64,000 bases of DNA, taken from positions 26,979,316 to 27,043,315 of the forward strand of contig NC_068339.1 in NCBI RefSeq assembly GCF_014633365.1. Direction: 5' to 3'. A program made the position numbers and the translations under genes. Positions 48,919 through 60,827 of this stretch are shown here, one piece after another; position 1 is the first letter of the stretch; every line of letters starts with the position of its first letter. The notes under the pieces were generated by a model that saw nothing but the letters and a program-made list of their open reading frames with translations, was not told the DNA's origin and searched no databases. Origin of the DNA: Diospyros lotus (Eukaryota > Streptophyta > Magnoliopsida > Ericales > Ebenaceae).

Positions 48919-50913
48919 TGTTAGTGTAGGTGCTCTAGACCCAATCAGATTGGGCATGTTGTACACTGACAATTGTAATCATGTTATTATTTGAATAAAG
49001 AGTTATTCAAATTCACAAGAAGTCATTCTATTAGTTTCTTATTATTATTGTAATAATCGAATGAAACTAGATAGAAGTCCATATGATGTATACTGTGAAT
49101 AATCTATAAAGATATGAGATGATGCATCACAGTTTCTAGACATCATTAAACATCCCAAGTCATAGCAATGTCAAGAATGGACATTGACAATTGTGGTAAG
49201 ACTTGTATATGCTATGTTTTTGCTATGTGATAGCAATGGGGGTCTCACACCCATAGGCATGGGGATGTCTAGACAAGTATATAGGTGACCAATGTTGGAG
49301 AACGTGTTACTGGACATGACTCGCCATGAGAATCCATTTTGGTTATATGTTGATGGAATTCTCATATGAGATGGGTGTAACAAATCCTTGGATCTGAGGT
49401 TGTCACGGTCATCTCATAAGAAGACCGATATGCTTTGACATCATTTCGATGGGCCTAGATAAAGGCTGCACGTGGGCGATCGTTGGGCATATCGTGAGGC
49501 TTATGGAGATGGGTACATAACCAAGATGGGACTCGTCTATCCCTTGATAGAGGATGATGTATCTAAGGCGCCTTCGGTGGATATTCACTTTAAATCCATG
49601 GCCATGGTAAAAGAGATCAATATGGAGTTATTGATTTACTTTCTATTAAGTGAAGATATCCAGAAGACCGAAGAAAACTCATGTGATCGTTATCAAGCAA
49701 CACATCGCCATACTTGAGATCACATAAGATACATTGACGAGAGGATCGAATTACACGGTAACCATGCTCACGAAAGGTTATTTGTGGATTATGAATCCTT
49801 CTGAATAATTGGGTAGGCATGATGCCTTGCTAGAGGCCAATCTTGTCTTATGTGTTTGTACCGACACATTGCCAACATATTCGGAAGCCTAATGAGTCAT
49901 ACGCAATAGGCATGGTCCCTGGCTTAAACCAAGAGAGTGGACGTATGGTTAAGTGGGACACTTCGGCAAGAAGTTTTGCCGTCGTAGGTTCTCACGGAAA
50001 AAGAACAAATAGACATAATGACGTCGATATAACGAGGAGTCGTCATAATGGAAAGAGTTTCCTAAAAATGGCAATTAATTAAATTAGGAAGGAGTTTCTA
50101 ATTTAATAATTTTCTATTTGTTGGAGTGGCAAATAGGATTCAAAATATATTTGGGCTTAAGTTAATATTTGGACTAAATTAGATTTGGGCCAAATATTAA
50201 ATTAAATATTATATTTGGACTAAATTGGATTTGGGCCAAATATTAAAATAAATATTATATTTGGACTAAATTAGATTTGGGCCAAATATTAAATATTATA
50301 TTTTGACCAAATTAGATTTGGGCCAAATATTAAATAAAATATATTTAGGCTTGAATTAGATTTGGGCCATAATATTTTATTTAACCTATAAAAGGATTGG
50401 GCCATTTAATTATATTTCTAGTTGGACTAGAATAAGCCCACTTAAGATTCTAATTAAATTAGAATTAATGGGCTAGCCCAATCCATTAGGGTTTTAGAAA
50501 CCCTAGGATATTTCACTATAAATATCCCTTTATGGGTTGCCCAAAACAGAAGTGTTTTTGGTGTCGTTTTTCAAGAGTTGAAAAACGTATTGCCGTTCAC
50601 TCTTCCCGTTTCTTTTGGCATCGATTTGAAACGTGGGTGTTCTTTTACCGTCCATACACAAGCCGCGCAAAGGATAAGGAGCTAGCACTCCTATTCCACT
50701 CTCCTTGCCAATGAACGCGTGCTGCGTATCACGAGTTAGAGGCCGGACGCTTGGACGGCTCGAATCCGCGAACGACTCGATAATCTAAAGGTTAGATTTA
50801 TTTATTTGTTTGTGAATGATTTAATTTTGACGTTGATCCAATTGTCGGGATCGGGGTAAGTTCAAAATTTTGAACTACGCTGTTTACCCCATAGCAATCT
50901 TGCTTTACTTTCA
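48919..50913 (+). mobile_element. Solo LTR, family S copy 3 (1995 bp)
   Basis: TGTTAGTGTAGG..GCTTTACTTTCA with the perfect duplication TAAAT at 48914-48918 and 50914-50918. TATA box CACTATAAATATCCC (about 50514). The TTTGGGCCAAATATT array is at 50150-50380. Same length as copy 2 and very similar throughout. Confidence 0.95.
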
Positions 50914-51599
50914 TAAATATCATCCGAATGCCTTAAATTATATTTGAATGCCTCCCTCAGCAATTCATATATATATATATATATATATATCGCCCAATAC
51001 CTCATTAATTATGGAAACACATAGAAAATTCTAGAACTAAAATATCAAAAAAATATAATAAATATATAGAGAATTTGGGAAATAATTAGATGGATAAAGA
51101 TGACTTATAAAGATAATATAAAAAGAGAAATTGTGAGAAAAATCTCACTAGAACAGAGCTCTCTTTTTCTCTTTCTCGTAAGTTCTCTGTTCTTCTTCAA
51201 ACCCTCATTTTTCTTCTCATAGCAAGCTAGATCCTTTCAACCAAGGAGTTCTTAGTGGTCGATAAGTGAAGTAAAAGGCAAGTTCTCTCTTCCTTCCTCT
51301 TTTCTCTTGGATTTTATTGTGTTATGGGTTGGTTACGTGTCTTGAGAGCTTGACTGGGGTTAGGGTATTTACGCTTGAGGGAAGGTTTCTGACAGCCATG
51401 TGGGGCTTGTTTCTCCCCACTAATCGTAAGGAATGGAGTTTTAAGTGGAAATTTGCATGGGAGACTTGTTTCTTCTCCATGCCCTACTTTATATATCTCA
51501 CTATGAACTTGAGCTTAAACAAGAAATTCGTGACTCAGTGTTATTGGCTAACTGTGTTGAACATGTTTATGAATATAGAATAACTTTAGATTGCTTATA

Positions 51600-54500
51600 C
51601 ACTACAAAAAAATTGGCATTTAGCGGCGGTTTTTAACCGCCGCTAAGTGATTTAGCGGCGGTTTTCAAAACCGCTGCTGAACCAGCCGTCGTGGAGCATT
51701 TAGCGGCGGTTTTGACCAACCGCTGGAATAACCGCCGCTAAATCACTAATTTTGCGGCGGTTTTAAAACCGCCGCAAAATCAGTGATTTAGCGGCGGTTT
51801 TTTTTAATTTTAGCGGCGGTTTTAAAAATCGCCGCTAAAATTAAAAAAAATTAAAATTTTTTATTTTAGCGGCGGTTTTTAAACCGCCGCAAAAATTAAA
51901 AAAATTAAAATTTTAAAAAAATAAAAAATTAAAAAAAATTAAAAATGAAAAATTAAAAAAAAATTAAAATTTTAAATTTTAGCGGCGGTTTTAGAAACCG
52001 CCGCTAAAATTAAAAAAAATTAAAAAATTTTAATTTTAGTGGCGGTTTTTAAAACCGCCGCTAAAATTAAAATAAAATTAAAAATTTTACTCTCTCACCC
52101 GCCCGCGCCCACACGGTTGCCCACCGCCCAGCCACGTGGCCGCATATCCGCCCGCCACGTGGCGAGGCTGGAAATTAAATTTCCAGCCTCCCCCCTTCCC
52201 CAGTTTCGAACCCACAACCTCCCATATGCCATTGCATGCTTGAAACCGCCTGATCTACCAACTTCCCTTGTTATATAATTACATATATAAATTATATACC
52301 ACTATTTTTCATAATTATATTTTATATTTTTTAATATAGAAAGAAAAACATTAATTAATTTATCATTTTTTAAAAGAATAAAGGAATAAATTAAAAATAA
52401 ATTAATTGAATTAAATTAACTAAATTAATTTATTAAAAATAAAAAAATTATATATATTTTAAAATTATTAAAATTTTGTTAAATTTATTTTTATTTTTAT
52501 TTTTTTAAATTAAATTTTTAACTAGTGGTGAACCCGCGTGATATGTGGAAGAGTTTAATTTAAAAATAAAAAAATAAATTTATTATTTTAAATAATTTTA
52601 ACTAAATTGATAATTATAATTTTTTTAATCTTTAATCATATTGAAAAAATTTAAGTTTACTTAATTATTCACTATTCAATATGCTAATGGAGAACACTTT
52701 TAATTCAATATACTTATAATTTTTTTTTATTATATTATATTTATTTATAAATAAATATTATAAAATCTATAATATTTTCACTTAAAGACGTTGGTTATTT
52801 TCTATTTATTATATTATAATTATAAATATAAATTAAAACTCTTAAATATGAGTAAGAATAAGTTTTTTCAATAATAACAAAATTTTAAAAAAATGAATTT
52901 TGATTTCTTCCATAGTCGTAAAAATGTGATACCTTAAATATTAATTAGCATTGAAAAACTCTAATACTTGACAACCCTAATAATTGACATTTGGCAAAAT
53001 ACTTTATTTGACTATCATATTTTATTATTATATAAATATACATAGAATAAAGATATAAAAATAATATATTAAATAAATAGATACTTTTCTATGACTTAAT
53101 TAATAGTTTAAGTTGTCTATTAATATTTCTCATAAAATTCATGCAAATTTAATATAAAACAATTAGCATTGAAAAACTTGTATATTTAAAATTTATTATT
53201 AATTTTACATAATTAGTATATATTATTTCGAAACAATTGAAAGATTTAAATTATTAATGCAAATTACAAAATATAAATTATTAATGTAATAAGTATTAAA
53301 TGCAAGTTTTGGGGGAAAATTTTATTACTACTTATCATTTCAAAGCAATTGAAAGATTTAAATTATTAATGCAAATTACAAAATGCAAATTATTAATTCA
53401 ATCAGTATTAATTGTAAATCATTAATGCAAGTTTTGGAGGAAAATTTATTTTTTGAAGACTATCCTATTTTTATATATGTAAAGATGCAAATTACAAAAT
53501 GTAAATTATTAATGCAATAAGTACTAAACGCAAATCATTAATTTGGGGGAAAATTTTATTACTATTTATTATTTCAAAACAATTGAAAATTTTAAATTAT
53601 TAATGTAAATTACAAAATACAAATTATTAATGCAATAAGTATTATTTTTAAATCATTAATGCAAGTTTTGGGGGGAAATTTCTTTTTCGAAAACTATCCT
53701 TCTTTTATATATATAAAGATGCAAATTACAAAATGTAAATTATTAATGCAATAAGTATTAAATGTAAATCATTAATGCAAATTTTGGGGGGAAATTTCTT
53801 TTTTGAAGACTATCCTACTTGTATATATATAAAGATGCAAATTACAAAATGTAAATTATTAATACAATAAGTACTAAATGCAAATCATTAATTTGGGAGA
53901 AAATTTTATTACTATTTATTATTTCAAAACAATTGAAAATTTTAAATTATTAATGCAAATTACAAAATACAAATTATTAATGCAATAAGTATTATTTGTA
54001 GATCATTAATGCAAGTTTTGGGGGGAAATTTCTTTTTTGAAAACTATCATTCTTTTATATATATAAAGATGCAAATTACAAAATGTAAATTATTAATGCA
54101 ATAAGTATTAAATGTAAATCATTAATGCAAATTTTGGGGGGAAATTTCTTTTTTGAAGACTATCCTACTTTTATATATATAAAGATGCAAATTACAAAAT
54201 GTAAATTATTAATGCAATAAGTACTAAATGCAAATCATTAATTTGAGAGAAAATTTTATTACTATTTATTATTTCAAAACAATTGAAAATTTTAAATTAT
54301 TAATGCAAATTACAAAATACAAATTATTAATGCAATAAGTATTATTTGTAAATCATTAATGCAAGTTTTGGGGGGAAATTTCTTTTTCGAAAACTATCCT
54401 TCTTTTATATATATAAAGATGCAAATTACAAAATGTAAATTATTAATGCAATAAGTATTAAATGTAAATCATTAATACAAATTTTGGGGGAAAATTTTAT

Positions 54501-55459
54501 TACTACTTATTATTTCAAAGCAATTGAAAATTTTAAATTATTAATAAAAATTATAAAATATAAATTATTAATACAATAAGTATTAATTGTAAATTATTAA
54601 TGCAAGTTTTGGGGGGAAATTTCTTTTTTGAAAACTAAATTAAATATTTTAATTTAAAAAATCACCGCAAATATTAATTTAAATATTACTACTTTAGTTT
54701 AAATATTTTAATTTAAACTTAATTATATTTGCATTAATATTTTAATTATTAATGCAAATATAAATTAAATATGTTTTGAAAAATCGCCGCAAATATTAAT
54801 TTAATTTTAATTATAAATTATTTAATTATTTTTGAATTTAGCGGCGGTTTTTTCAGAAATCGCCGCTAAATTAAATTTTTTAACGAATTTTGCGGCGGTT
54901 TTGAAAACCGCCGCAAATATTAATTTAATTTTAATTTTAAATTATTTAATAATTTTTGAATTTAGCGGCGGTTTTTCAGAAACCGCCGCTAAATTAAATT
55001 TTTTAAGGAATTTTGCGGCGGTTTTGAAAACCGCCGCAAATATTAATTTAATTTTAATTTTAAATTATTTAATAATTTTTGAATTTAGCGGCGGTTTTTT
55101 AGAAACCGCCGCTAAATTAAATTTTTTAACTAATTTTGCGGCGGTTTTGAAAACCGCCGCAAATATTAATTTAATTTTAATTTTAAATTATTTAATAATT
55201 TTTGAATTTAGCGGCGGTTTCTGAAATTTAGCGACGGTTTTTCAGAAATCGCCGCTAAATTAAATTTTATTTTTTAATTATTTAATTATTTTTTAAATTT
55301 AGCGACGATTTTTTGAAAACCGTCGCAAAATGTAAAAAAAACCGCCGCTAAAATAGTATTTTGCGGCGGTTTGCAAACCGCCGCAAAATTTCATTTTTTG
55401 CGGCGGTTTTAGAAACCGCCGCTAAAAAACCGCCGCTAAAAATCAATTTTTTTGTAGTG
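51600..55459. mobile_element. Non-autonomous CACTA (En/Spm) transposon, 3860 bp
   Basis: Ends are CACTACAAAAAAATTG and its reverse complement; the 3-bp duplication ATA lies at 51597-51599 and 55460-55462. Both subterminal regions (51620-52080 and 54835-55440) carry many inverted GCGGCGGTTTT..AAAACCGCCGC units, typical of the transposase-binding subterminal repeats of this superfamily. No transposase frame. The middle holds an AT-rich region, including a Helitron-like array. It sits in the LTR of element C. Confidence 0.95.
52522..54640 (-). mobile_element. Helitron-like insertion with tandemly repeated 5' ends, inside CACTA
   Basis: On the minus strand the left end reads CACGCGGGTTCACCACTAG then T (52521), a Helitron-type 3' end with a weak hairpin. 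To its right lie six heads that start TCTTTATATATATAAAAG or close variants (at about 53485, 53723, 53838, 54070, 54186 and 54419). Units alternate between about 115 and 235 bp, giving a higher-order period of about 350 bp (for example 53831 and 54181). Each contains CCCCCCAAAACTTGCATTAA and ATAATTTACATTTTG-type blocks. The repeat is certain; calling it a Helitron is inference. Confidence 0.6.
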
Positions 55460-56425
55460 ATATATGTACTGTCATGGCATGTTCTGAAAGAATGGTAATT
55501 GTGCATCATGAGCATGTCTTGGCTTGACTTCCTACATAACATCTCATGAGTGTGCACGAGCATCAGTTCTTATTTCTAGCACATGCAATTTGTATGTGGC
55601 CACTTTATGTGTTGCATGTGCATTGGAAAAGGCATGGACAGAGATGATTATGCGCACTGTGGTTGTGTACCATTGGGATATATCCCCCCAAACCAGTAGG
55701 CACTAGCCTGACTGGGGTTATGCTCCTGCGGTGACGACTGAGGGGAGCACCCAGTGGTGACGACCAAATGTGAGATTATCTATATATTTATATATATGTA
55801 CGTATGGCTATAGCCAAGTGTATCAGATATGACTTATGGTCGCCGGACTCAGGTACAGATTGGTATGTATTATGATGCATTTTATTTTCTATGTGAGGCC
55901 ACTGGCCATTTATATGTTGATAGACTTATATGTGTGTTATGCATGACATTATCATTACGGGTGTGTGTGTAACTCCTGAGTTATTACCTGTCATTTCCAT
56001 TGATATGCATGTTCACCACACCTATATCTTATTACTATCTGCCACGCACTTCCTTCTTATTTCTTATGCTTGCTGAGCTTTGTAGCTCATGTTATACTCT
56101 CCTCCATTCCAGGTAAAGGTAAAGAAGTGGTAGGTGGCGAGTCGAGTAAGAAAGATGGGTAGACATGTGCGCGTGTGGGTCCCCTCTTGATTTAAATGGT
56201 CTTGGGAAGTTGTATTGGTAGATGTGTAGACTTTATTTTTTGTGTAATGTAACTTAAAGAAAAATCATGCTATAATCCTTGGAAGTATTTATTTTGGGTT
56301 TGAGTTTGATGGATGGCAAGTGTATGCATGCTTGTGGCTAAGTGTTGTTTTGTCTACGTCCCTAGCACATGTTCTTCCAGGTTGCCTTGAAATGGGTTAA
56401 CTAGGGGAAGGGGGTGTTACAAAGT

Positions 56426-56437
56426 TGGTATCAGAGC
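56426..56437 (+). promoter_or_regulatory. Primer binding site, initiator Met-tRNA
   Basis: TGGTATCAGAGC, a perfect match to the plant iMet primer site, lies 4 bases after the LTR end TGTTACA. Confidence 0.95.
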
Positions 56438-56567
56438 AGTCGAGAGATGACCCCGCGCACATAAGATGTCGGGTAGAGTTAAGAGTGCGTGTCAGTCTTT
56501 GATATGCGTATTTAGCAAAGTTTGATAATTGAGAATTGGATCCTAACTCTAGTGTGTGTTCAGGGAT

Positions 56568-57614
56568 ATGAGTGCTCGCCGAGGACGACCACGGACTCAA
56601 GGACGTGGACGAGCTGCCGCTATCCCTGATGTACATCTGAGGCCACGCCTGAGGCTTCAAAAGGTTCTAGTAGTGATTTACATCAGGGGATGGCTGCGAT
56701 GCATGGCACTCTAGCGGGGATTTTGCAAACTATTAATAGATTGGCGGATAATCAGCCTAGATAGGAGCACAGAGAAGTGGAGGAACCCGTGGTAAATCTT
56801 GGAGTACAGGGGGCAGGAAGCAGTGATGGGGGTCAGCTGTTGAAGAACTTCATGGTGCTTCGACCACCAGAATTTACTAGAGGGACGGATGTAGTAGTGG
56901 CAAAGAACTGGATGCTTTCCATAGAAAAGTACCTTCACTCTATGGGTTGTACAGACGCCCAAAAGGTGCAGTTGGGCACATTCCTCCTTAGGGATGATGC
57001 AGAGAGATGGTGGGAGACAGTCCGTCAGAGGTATGGGCCCAGGGATCCTACCTGGGCAGAATTTTAGAATGTATTTAATGAAGCTTATTGCCCAGCATGG
57101 TATAAAAAGAAGAAAGTGTATGAATTTATAGAGTTGGTGCAGGGCAGCAAGACAGTGGCCCAATATGAACCTGAGTTTACAGCCTTAGCCAGGTATGCCC
57201 CTGATTTGATTTCTACAGAGGAGAAGAAGGCTTCTAAGTTCCAGCGAGGGTTGCACCTCGAGATCCGACATGCATATGGTGGTGCGAGAGTTACAGATTA
57301 CCTCACAGTGGTGCAGAGGGCTTATGCTATTGAGCGTGATCGTGGGGAGTGGAGAGCAGCCTAGGCCTTGTTCAGAGGATCCAAAGCTTCCCAGGGATCT
57401 ACCAGTGGCAAAAAAGAGGAGAGCGGAAGCTGGATCTAGCAGTGAGACTATGAGGCTTCCATCCTGTACTCGTTGTGGGAAGAAACACAGGTGGCCTTGT
57501 CTCTTCAGGCAGTTGGTTTGCTATCTATGTGGTCAGGCAGGGCATGTACGCAGGGATTGTCCACGTAGCTTAGAGGTCTCATCTACCCCCGAGGTGCCTT
57601 GTTTCTCAGCCCAC
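56568..57614 (+). pseudogene. gag of element C (chromovirus type)
   Basis: ATG at 56568 opens MSARRGRPRTQGRGRAAAIP, a basic start. A frameshift near 56630 and a TAG at 56762 follow. The retrotransposon gag core is readable from 56777: VLRPPEFTRGTD.. WMLSIEKYL, DDAERWWETVRQRYG, then a TAG (AEF*NVF, 57065), AYCPAWYKKKKVYEFIELVQ and FQRGLHLEIRHAYGG. After another TAG (57362) and a shift comes a perfect CX2CX4HX4C knuckle (C-YL-C-GQAG-H-VRRD-C, about 57517-57560). The coding sequence stops at 57614, where an Athila-like LTR is inserted, and continues as protease at 58994. Particle protein of the element; not functional here. Confidence 0.9.
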
Positions 57615-58993
57615 TGTTTGGAATTAAAAGCTCCCAGCCGCAAGCCTAAATTAAAGTTTAGCCAATTGAAGCTCAATTCAAGGAAGCCAACTTTGAAGCC
57701 CAACTCAACCCATGGGGAAGAAATACATGGAGACAGCAGATCACACGTCTGCGTGCCTTAGAAAGCTATTTCAAGACAACACGCGAAAGTTTGCAGAGAA
57801 TATTGGCAGAAGAAATATGCAGAAAATGATCAGAAGTTGTCTGGAGATTCAAATTCAAAGTATCCGTTACCAAAGGAGTATAAAGAGGCCAGAGCTTACA
57901 TTCAAAGAGGACAACGGGAGAAGTCCCCATCCGCCATTTAGGCAAAATAAGGGGAAAAGTGCACTGTTCTATTCCTTTCTTTTTGTTCTTAAATTCCAGT
58001 AGTTTTCATTTCTCCATGTTGTTCTAGCATTCTTCATTTCAGTTACTTACATTTTGTAATTTTCATTTATGTTCTTTACATTCTGTAACTTTAATTTATT
58101 GTTCATCTACATTTCTCTAATTTCAATTTCAGTGTTTACATTCTAGAATTTTAATTCATGTCTCTTTAATTTTAGTCAATTAAATACCGCAACTTAATTT
58201 CTGCATTTTTATCTCTGTTCTTTCATTTTATGTTTTCACCAATGGAGATGTGTGGCTAAATTTAGCTTGGGCCAAGGCAAGGAATGTGTCCAATGCCACT
58301 GTTTGCCCAAGAGAGCCGAACTCCGATTGAATTAACAGAATGCTTATTTGAATTGAGAAATGTGTGTGTATTGAATCTTTGGGTTTGAGTTGAAACAAAA
58401 GCCTAACTTAGAGTCTCCATGCCATGTATGGAGGTTACTTAAATTGGAAATGTTTTCACACTCAAACTCATTTGATTAATCTGAATTATTGATCTCTGTT
58501 CCTTAATTGCAATCCAATTTATGGTAGTTGCTTAATCTAGACTCTCTCATGCCATGTATGGAGAGTGCTTAACATATAACTATTATCATCTTGGGATACA
58601 GTTAACTGCATAACCTCAATTTTAATCTGTCAATGTTAAGTATTTTGATATCTCGTTGGTAAATCAGTGGGCTGGCACATAAATTGCTTTGTCCCAAGAT
58701 TGCTTCCATACACAAACCTCATCTTATTTTTAATCTTGAAAAACAAATCATTTAGCTGAATTGGTCTGACAAACCCATTTAGCACATAAAGATTTTTCGC
58801 CGCTTTCATTTCTATTTTGATCTCCCAGTGAATCGACCTGGACTTACCCAGAAAATTAAATTGTGCTACAGCGCACACTCGTACACTGGCGAGTATAAAC
58901 GCCTTGTGCCTGCATGCTTGTTTCTTCTTTGTTTATTTTTGTATGTGTTTGTTTGAAATAAATGCACAAGGTTAAGCGCAGCCAAGGAGCAGG
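57615..58993 (+). mobile_element. Athila-like solo LTR inserted in element C gag-pol
   Basis: Starts TGTTTGGAATTAAAAG. From about 57925 on it matches the R-U5 part of the LTRs at 5859 and 12263 (GGGGAAAAGYRCACTGTTC, GTGCTACAGCGCACACTCG) through GCGCAGCCA (58983). CCCAC flanks both sides (57610-57614 and 58994-58998), a probable duplication; the right limit then includes nine bases beyond GCGCAGCCA. The U3 half is unrelated to that of the other Athila-like LTRs here. Confidence 0.75.
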
Positions 58994-59250
58994 CCCACGA
59001 GGATCTTCACCGGTTACTCAGCGTTCCATTACTATGGAGAGTCCTCAGGTATAGGGCTGAGTGTTTGCTCTCACAGCAGTTGAGGCGGAGAAGGGGACCA
59101 GTACCATCCAAGGTATTCTTTCATTGTATAATCATGATGTGCGTGCTCTTTTTGACACAGGATCCTCGCATTCATTTATTGCATTATATGCTGCGAGTCA
59201 TGTACCTCATCCACAGATTGTATTGCCTTTCCATTTGATTGTGTCCACTC
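58994..59250 (+). pseudogene. Aspartic protease of element C
   Basis: The coding sequence resumes after the inserted LTR: RVFALTAVEAEKGTSTIQGI, then the flap-proximal segment and the catalytic motif in VRALFDTGSSHSFIALYAAS (Asp codon at 59154). It is cut at 59250 by the reversed Athila-like element, in the middle of the HLIVSTL block, so RT and integrase of this element are not in the window on this side. Retroviral-type protease of the pepsin-like fold, which would process gag-pol. Confidence 0.85.
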
Positions 59251-60815
59251 TGGCTGCACTCCTCACCCTACAATTTAGATAGCCTTAATCAGTTTGGATG
59301 TTCAATGTTAAAATGGTGAGGAGGTTTAAACTCACCAGTGTGTGAGTGTAGTTGTAGCACAAATATAAATTTTGGACAAGTCCAGGTCGATTCACTAGGA
59401 GGTTTATTTAACAAAAGAATTGTTCATTCCGGTTGATTTATCCAAAGAGAGCTAAGTTTTCTTGATTGTGAAAAGGTTTTTTGGAATATTAAAAAGGTCT
59501 TGGGTTGAGGCGAGTTCAGAACCAATGCCTAATAAATCTCTTATAGCAATTTAAACAGCAACATTAATTTGAAATAAGAAGAGGATCGTTTGGTAGTTAT
59601 AATTCAAGATACGAATGATTCTCAACTAAGCAACCCTCATACATGATATGAGGGTTCTAGGTTAAGATGTCACTGTAAATTATATTATACTACAGACTAT
59701 GATTTGATCGTCTGAGCTTGGGTATATCTCATCTCCAATTCTAGCAACTCTCATACATGGCATGAGAGTTCTAAGTTAGGATGATGACCCAATCCAAACT
59801 CACAAAACCATTTACACACTCAACTCGAGTTTAACTTAGATAAATCTTGCATTTATCGAGGTTTGGCTTATCTTGAGATTCAAGAACATTGGATACTGTC
59901 CTCGCCTTAACCCAAGATTAGATTTAGCTACTCATTCCCATTTAAAAATTAATTGACAGGAATTTAAATGACGTAATTTAAATAACAGAATTTAATTGAC
60001 AGGAATTAAAATAGCAGAAACTAACTGGCCATTTAGGCAGTGGATAATTTAAATGACAGGAATTAAAATTACAAAAATTTAAAGACAAAAATTAACCGGC
60101 TATTTAGGCGGTGGATAATAAAGTAACAATAAATGGCATAAGAATTTAAAAGAAGAAAGAAAGGAAGTAAGATTATAAGAGAAAACAAGAGAGAGAAGAA
60201 GAGCAATTCTCTAAGAGAAACTCTAAGAACAAAACTAAACTTTGATTCAAGTAATAACCCCCCCTCACAAATGCACCAAAGTGAGTTATTTATAGCTCAC
60301 AAGATGCAATACAAGCCACACAATTATTCAACAAAACATTCACCTAACTAGTGGAAGAAAATTAGGTAAAAGACAAAAAATACAAAAGACTTTATGTGGT
60401 GGACTTCTCATAAGAATACAAAAGACTTTAGGTGGTGGACTTCTCATAAGAATACAAAAGACTTTAGGTGATAAAACACTTATAAAAATTCAAAACAAAG
60501 AAAAGTCTTCTACAAATTGGGCTTTGTTGGGCCTTTGATTGGTCTTGGGCCTTTTTTATGTTGGATTCTATTTGATAGTTGGGCCAAGTGCACTTGAAAC
60601 ATCCTCTAGACTCCATAGTTGGCCTATGATTTGGAGCAATAAAAAAATGGGTAATCCAATGTCTTCGATTATGCCCCTAATTAATTGTAGAAGCCAACTT
60701 CCTTGCTTCATCTTGAAATAATATGTAATACGAATAATTATTTACTTTAAGCATAAATATAAAGCTAAAATAGGGATATAATTCATTAGGATATAGGAAA
60801 TATTGACCCTTATCA
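59251..60815 (-). repeat. 3' LTR of a reversed Athila-like element
   Basis: On the plus strand it starts TGGCTGCACTCC (reverse of the family end GCGCAGCCA) and ends CCCTTATCA at 60815, beside the tract CACCCCCAACTT. The AAGTCCAGGTCGATTCACTA block (59378) is the reverse complement of GTGAATCGACCTGGACTT in the other LTRs. Near 60383-60473 there is a 36-bp tandem repeat (CAAAAGACTTTAGGTGGTGG), 2.5 copies. U3 is again unlike the other copies. The right LTR and the target duplication are off window. Confidence 0.8.
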
Positions 60816-60827
60816 CACCCCCAACTT
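60816..60827 (-). promoter_or_regulatory. Terminal polypurine tract of reversed Athila-like element
   Basis: CACCCCCAACTT, i.e. AAGTTGGGGGTG on the minus strand, directly before the LTR. Confidence 0.8.

Larger units (their letters stand above)
46931..56421 (+). repeat. 5' LTR of element C with three nested insertions
   Basis: Ends TGTTACA at 56421, directly before the primer site. The pieces of LTR are 46931-46965, 48399-48918, 50919-51599 and 55463-56421; the rest is inserted elements. The block AACTTAAAACATGAAAGTTG (48527) and U5 marker TGCTGAGCTTTGTAGCTC (56074) match the LTR of element A and the fragment at 24313. The TGTAAC start was not found; the left end directly abuts element A pol. 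Confidence 0.65.

Noticed and set aside
53460..54420. CRISPR-like direct repeats
   Set aside because: Units are 115-235 bp, AT-rich, without short unique spacers, and lie in a plant transposon.
56426..56437. Possible tRNA gene fragment
   Set aside because: Only the 12-base primer complement is present; no cloverleaf around it.
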